NCBI GenBank assembly: GCA_015067005.1
Contig: SVNH01000018.1
Coordinates: forward strand, 1-61,982
Source of the DNA: Ruminococcus flavefaciens
GTDB lineage: Bacteria; Bacillota; Clostridia; Oscillospirales; Ruminococcaceae
DNA length: 61,982 nt
Reading direction: 5' to 3'
Below the pieces are notes generated by a model. That model was not told where the DNA came from. It did not search any database and saw nothing but the letters and a program-made list of their open reading frames with translations. The position numbers and the translations under genes are program-made. Of the stretch, positions 61,910 to 61,982 are shown one piece after another; the first letter of the stretch is position 1; each line of letters begins with the position of its first letter.

Positions 61910-61982
61910 GTGCCGGCATTGAAATATTTTCCCAGGCCGTCGCCAGCCAAGTATTGTCTTCGCGGCAGAGCTTAACTTCCGT
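61910..61982 (-). rRNA. rrf: 5S rRNA, 3' part (cut by the window edge)
   Basis: On the minus strand the sequence opens with ACGGAAGTTAAGCTCTGC, the conserved 5S loop B/helix III stretch, continues with ACTTGGCTGGCGACGGCC, and ends ATGCCGGCAC, the 3' half of the closing helix. The 5' third lies outside the window. A terminator follows, so this is the end of a ribosomal RNA operon reading leftward. Confidence 0.9.

Overview
The window looks like chromosomal DNA from a cellulolytic, anaerobic Ruminococcus-type Clostridia bacterium, in the neighbourhood of R. flavefaciens, R. albus and R. champanellensis. The evidence is secreted GH9 and GH10 enzymes ending in T-D-P-V linkers and dockerins, a cohesin-dockerin protein, an intracellular GH94 cellobiose phosphorylase, ferredoxin-dependent 2-oxoacid oxidoreductase, FabK in place of FabI, and TTGACA-17-TGnTATAAT promoters with strong AGGAGG ribosome sites. 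The species cannot be fixed from sequence reading alone.

Layout. 1-6.7 kb (minus): guaB, then a fabD-aroE-GNAT-aroK-amidohydrolase-LRR/dockerin run. 7-15.8 kb (plus): a type II fatty acid cluster, fabH-fabK-fabG-fabF-accB-fabZ-(DUF3592-like)-accC-accD-accA-acpP; fabD is divergent from it. 15.9-19.4 kb (plus): an NTPase and a four-subunit VOR-type 2-oxoacid:ferredoxin oxidoreductase. 19.6-24.1 kb (plus): cellobiose phosphorylase and three small exported or membrane proteins, one apparently inserted with duplication of the end of the phosphorylase gene. 24.2-34.7 kb (minus): two lipoproteins, bipA, a membrane protein, tRNA-Tyr/Thr/Pro, an acidic repeat protein, rsmE, a membrane GDPD, proS and a GT2 glycosyltransferase. 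35-41.5 kb: a Na/Pi transporter, several lipoproteins, rplM-rpsI, a MITE-like element and a 57-residue ribbon-helix-helix protein. 41.7-52.3 kb: a cellulosome-related block with a cohesin-Big2-dockerin protein, two membrane-anchored leucine-rich proteins, an AEC transporter, and the GH9 and GH10 enzymes. 52.4-61.9 kb: a lipoprotein, rnr, secG, a Wzz-like protein, GH43, glmM, rnhA, an EF-Tu domain-2-like protein, and the 3' part of a 5S rRNA on the minus strand at the edge.

How the parts work together. GH9 and GH10 cut cellulose and xylan outside the cell and would dock through their dockerins onto cohesin proteins. The cohesin-dockerin protein is a candidate adaptor between enzymes and a larger scaffoldin. 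Cellobiose taken up is split by GH94 phosphorolysis, and xylan-derived fragments may be processed by the GH43 enzyme, which lacks a signal peptide. The VOR complex beside the fatty acid cluster suits an organism that exchanges branched-chain acyl-CoA with branched-chain 2-oxoacids.

The most unusual points are: rnhA lacks a canonical start and appears to begin at ATA; a GT2 gene appears to begin at ACG; an AT-rich 291-residue gene is bracketed by a duplicated phosphorylase 3' end; three TGTAA(T/C) repeats at exact 11-bp steps stand in front of the GH9 gene; and there is a nested 205-bp inverted-repeat element at 40.6-40.8 kb.
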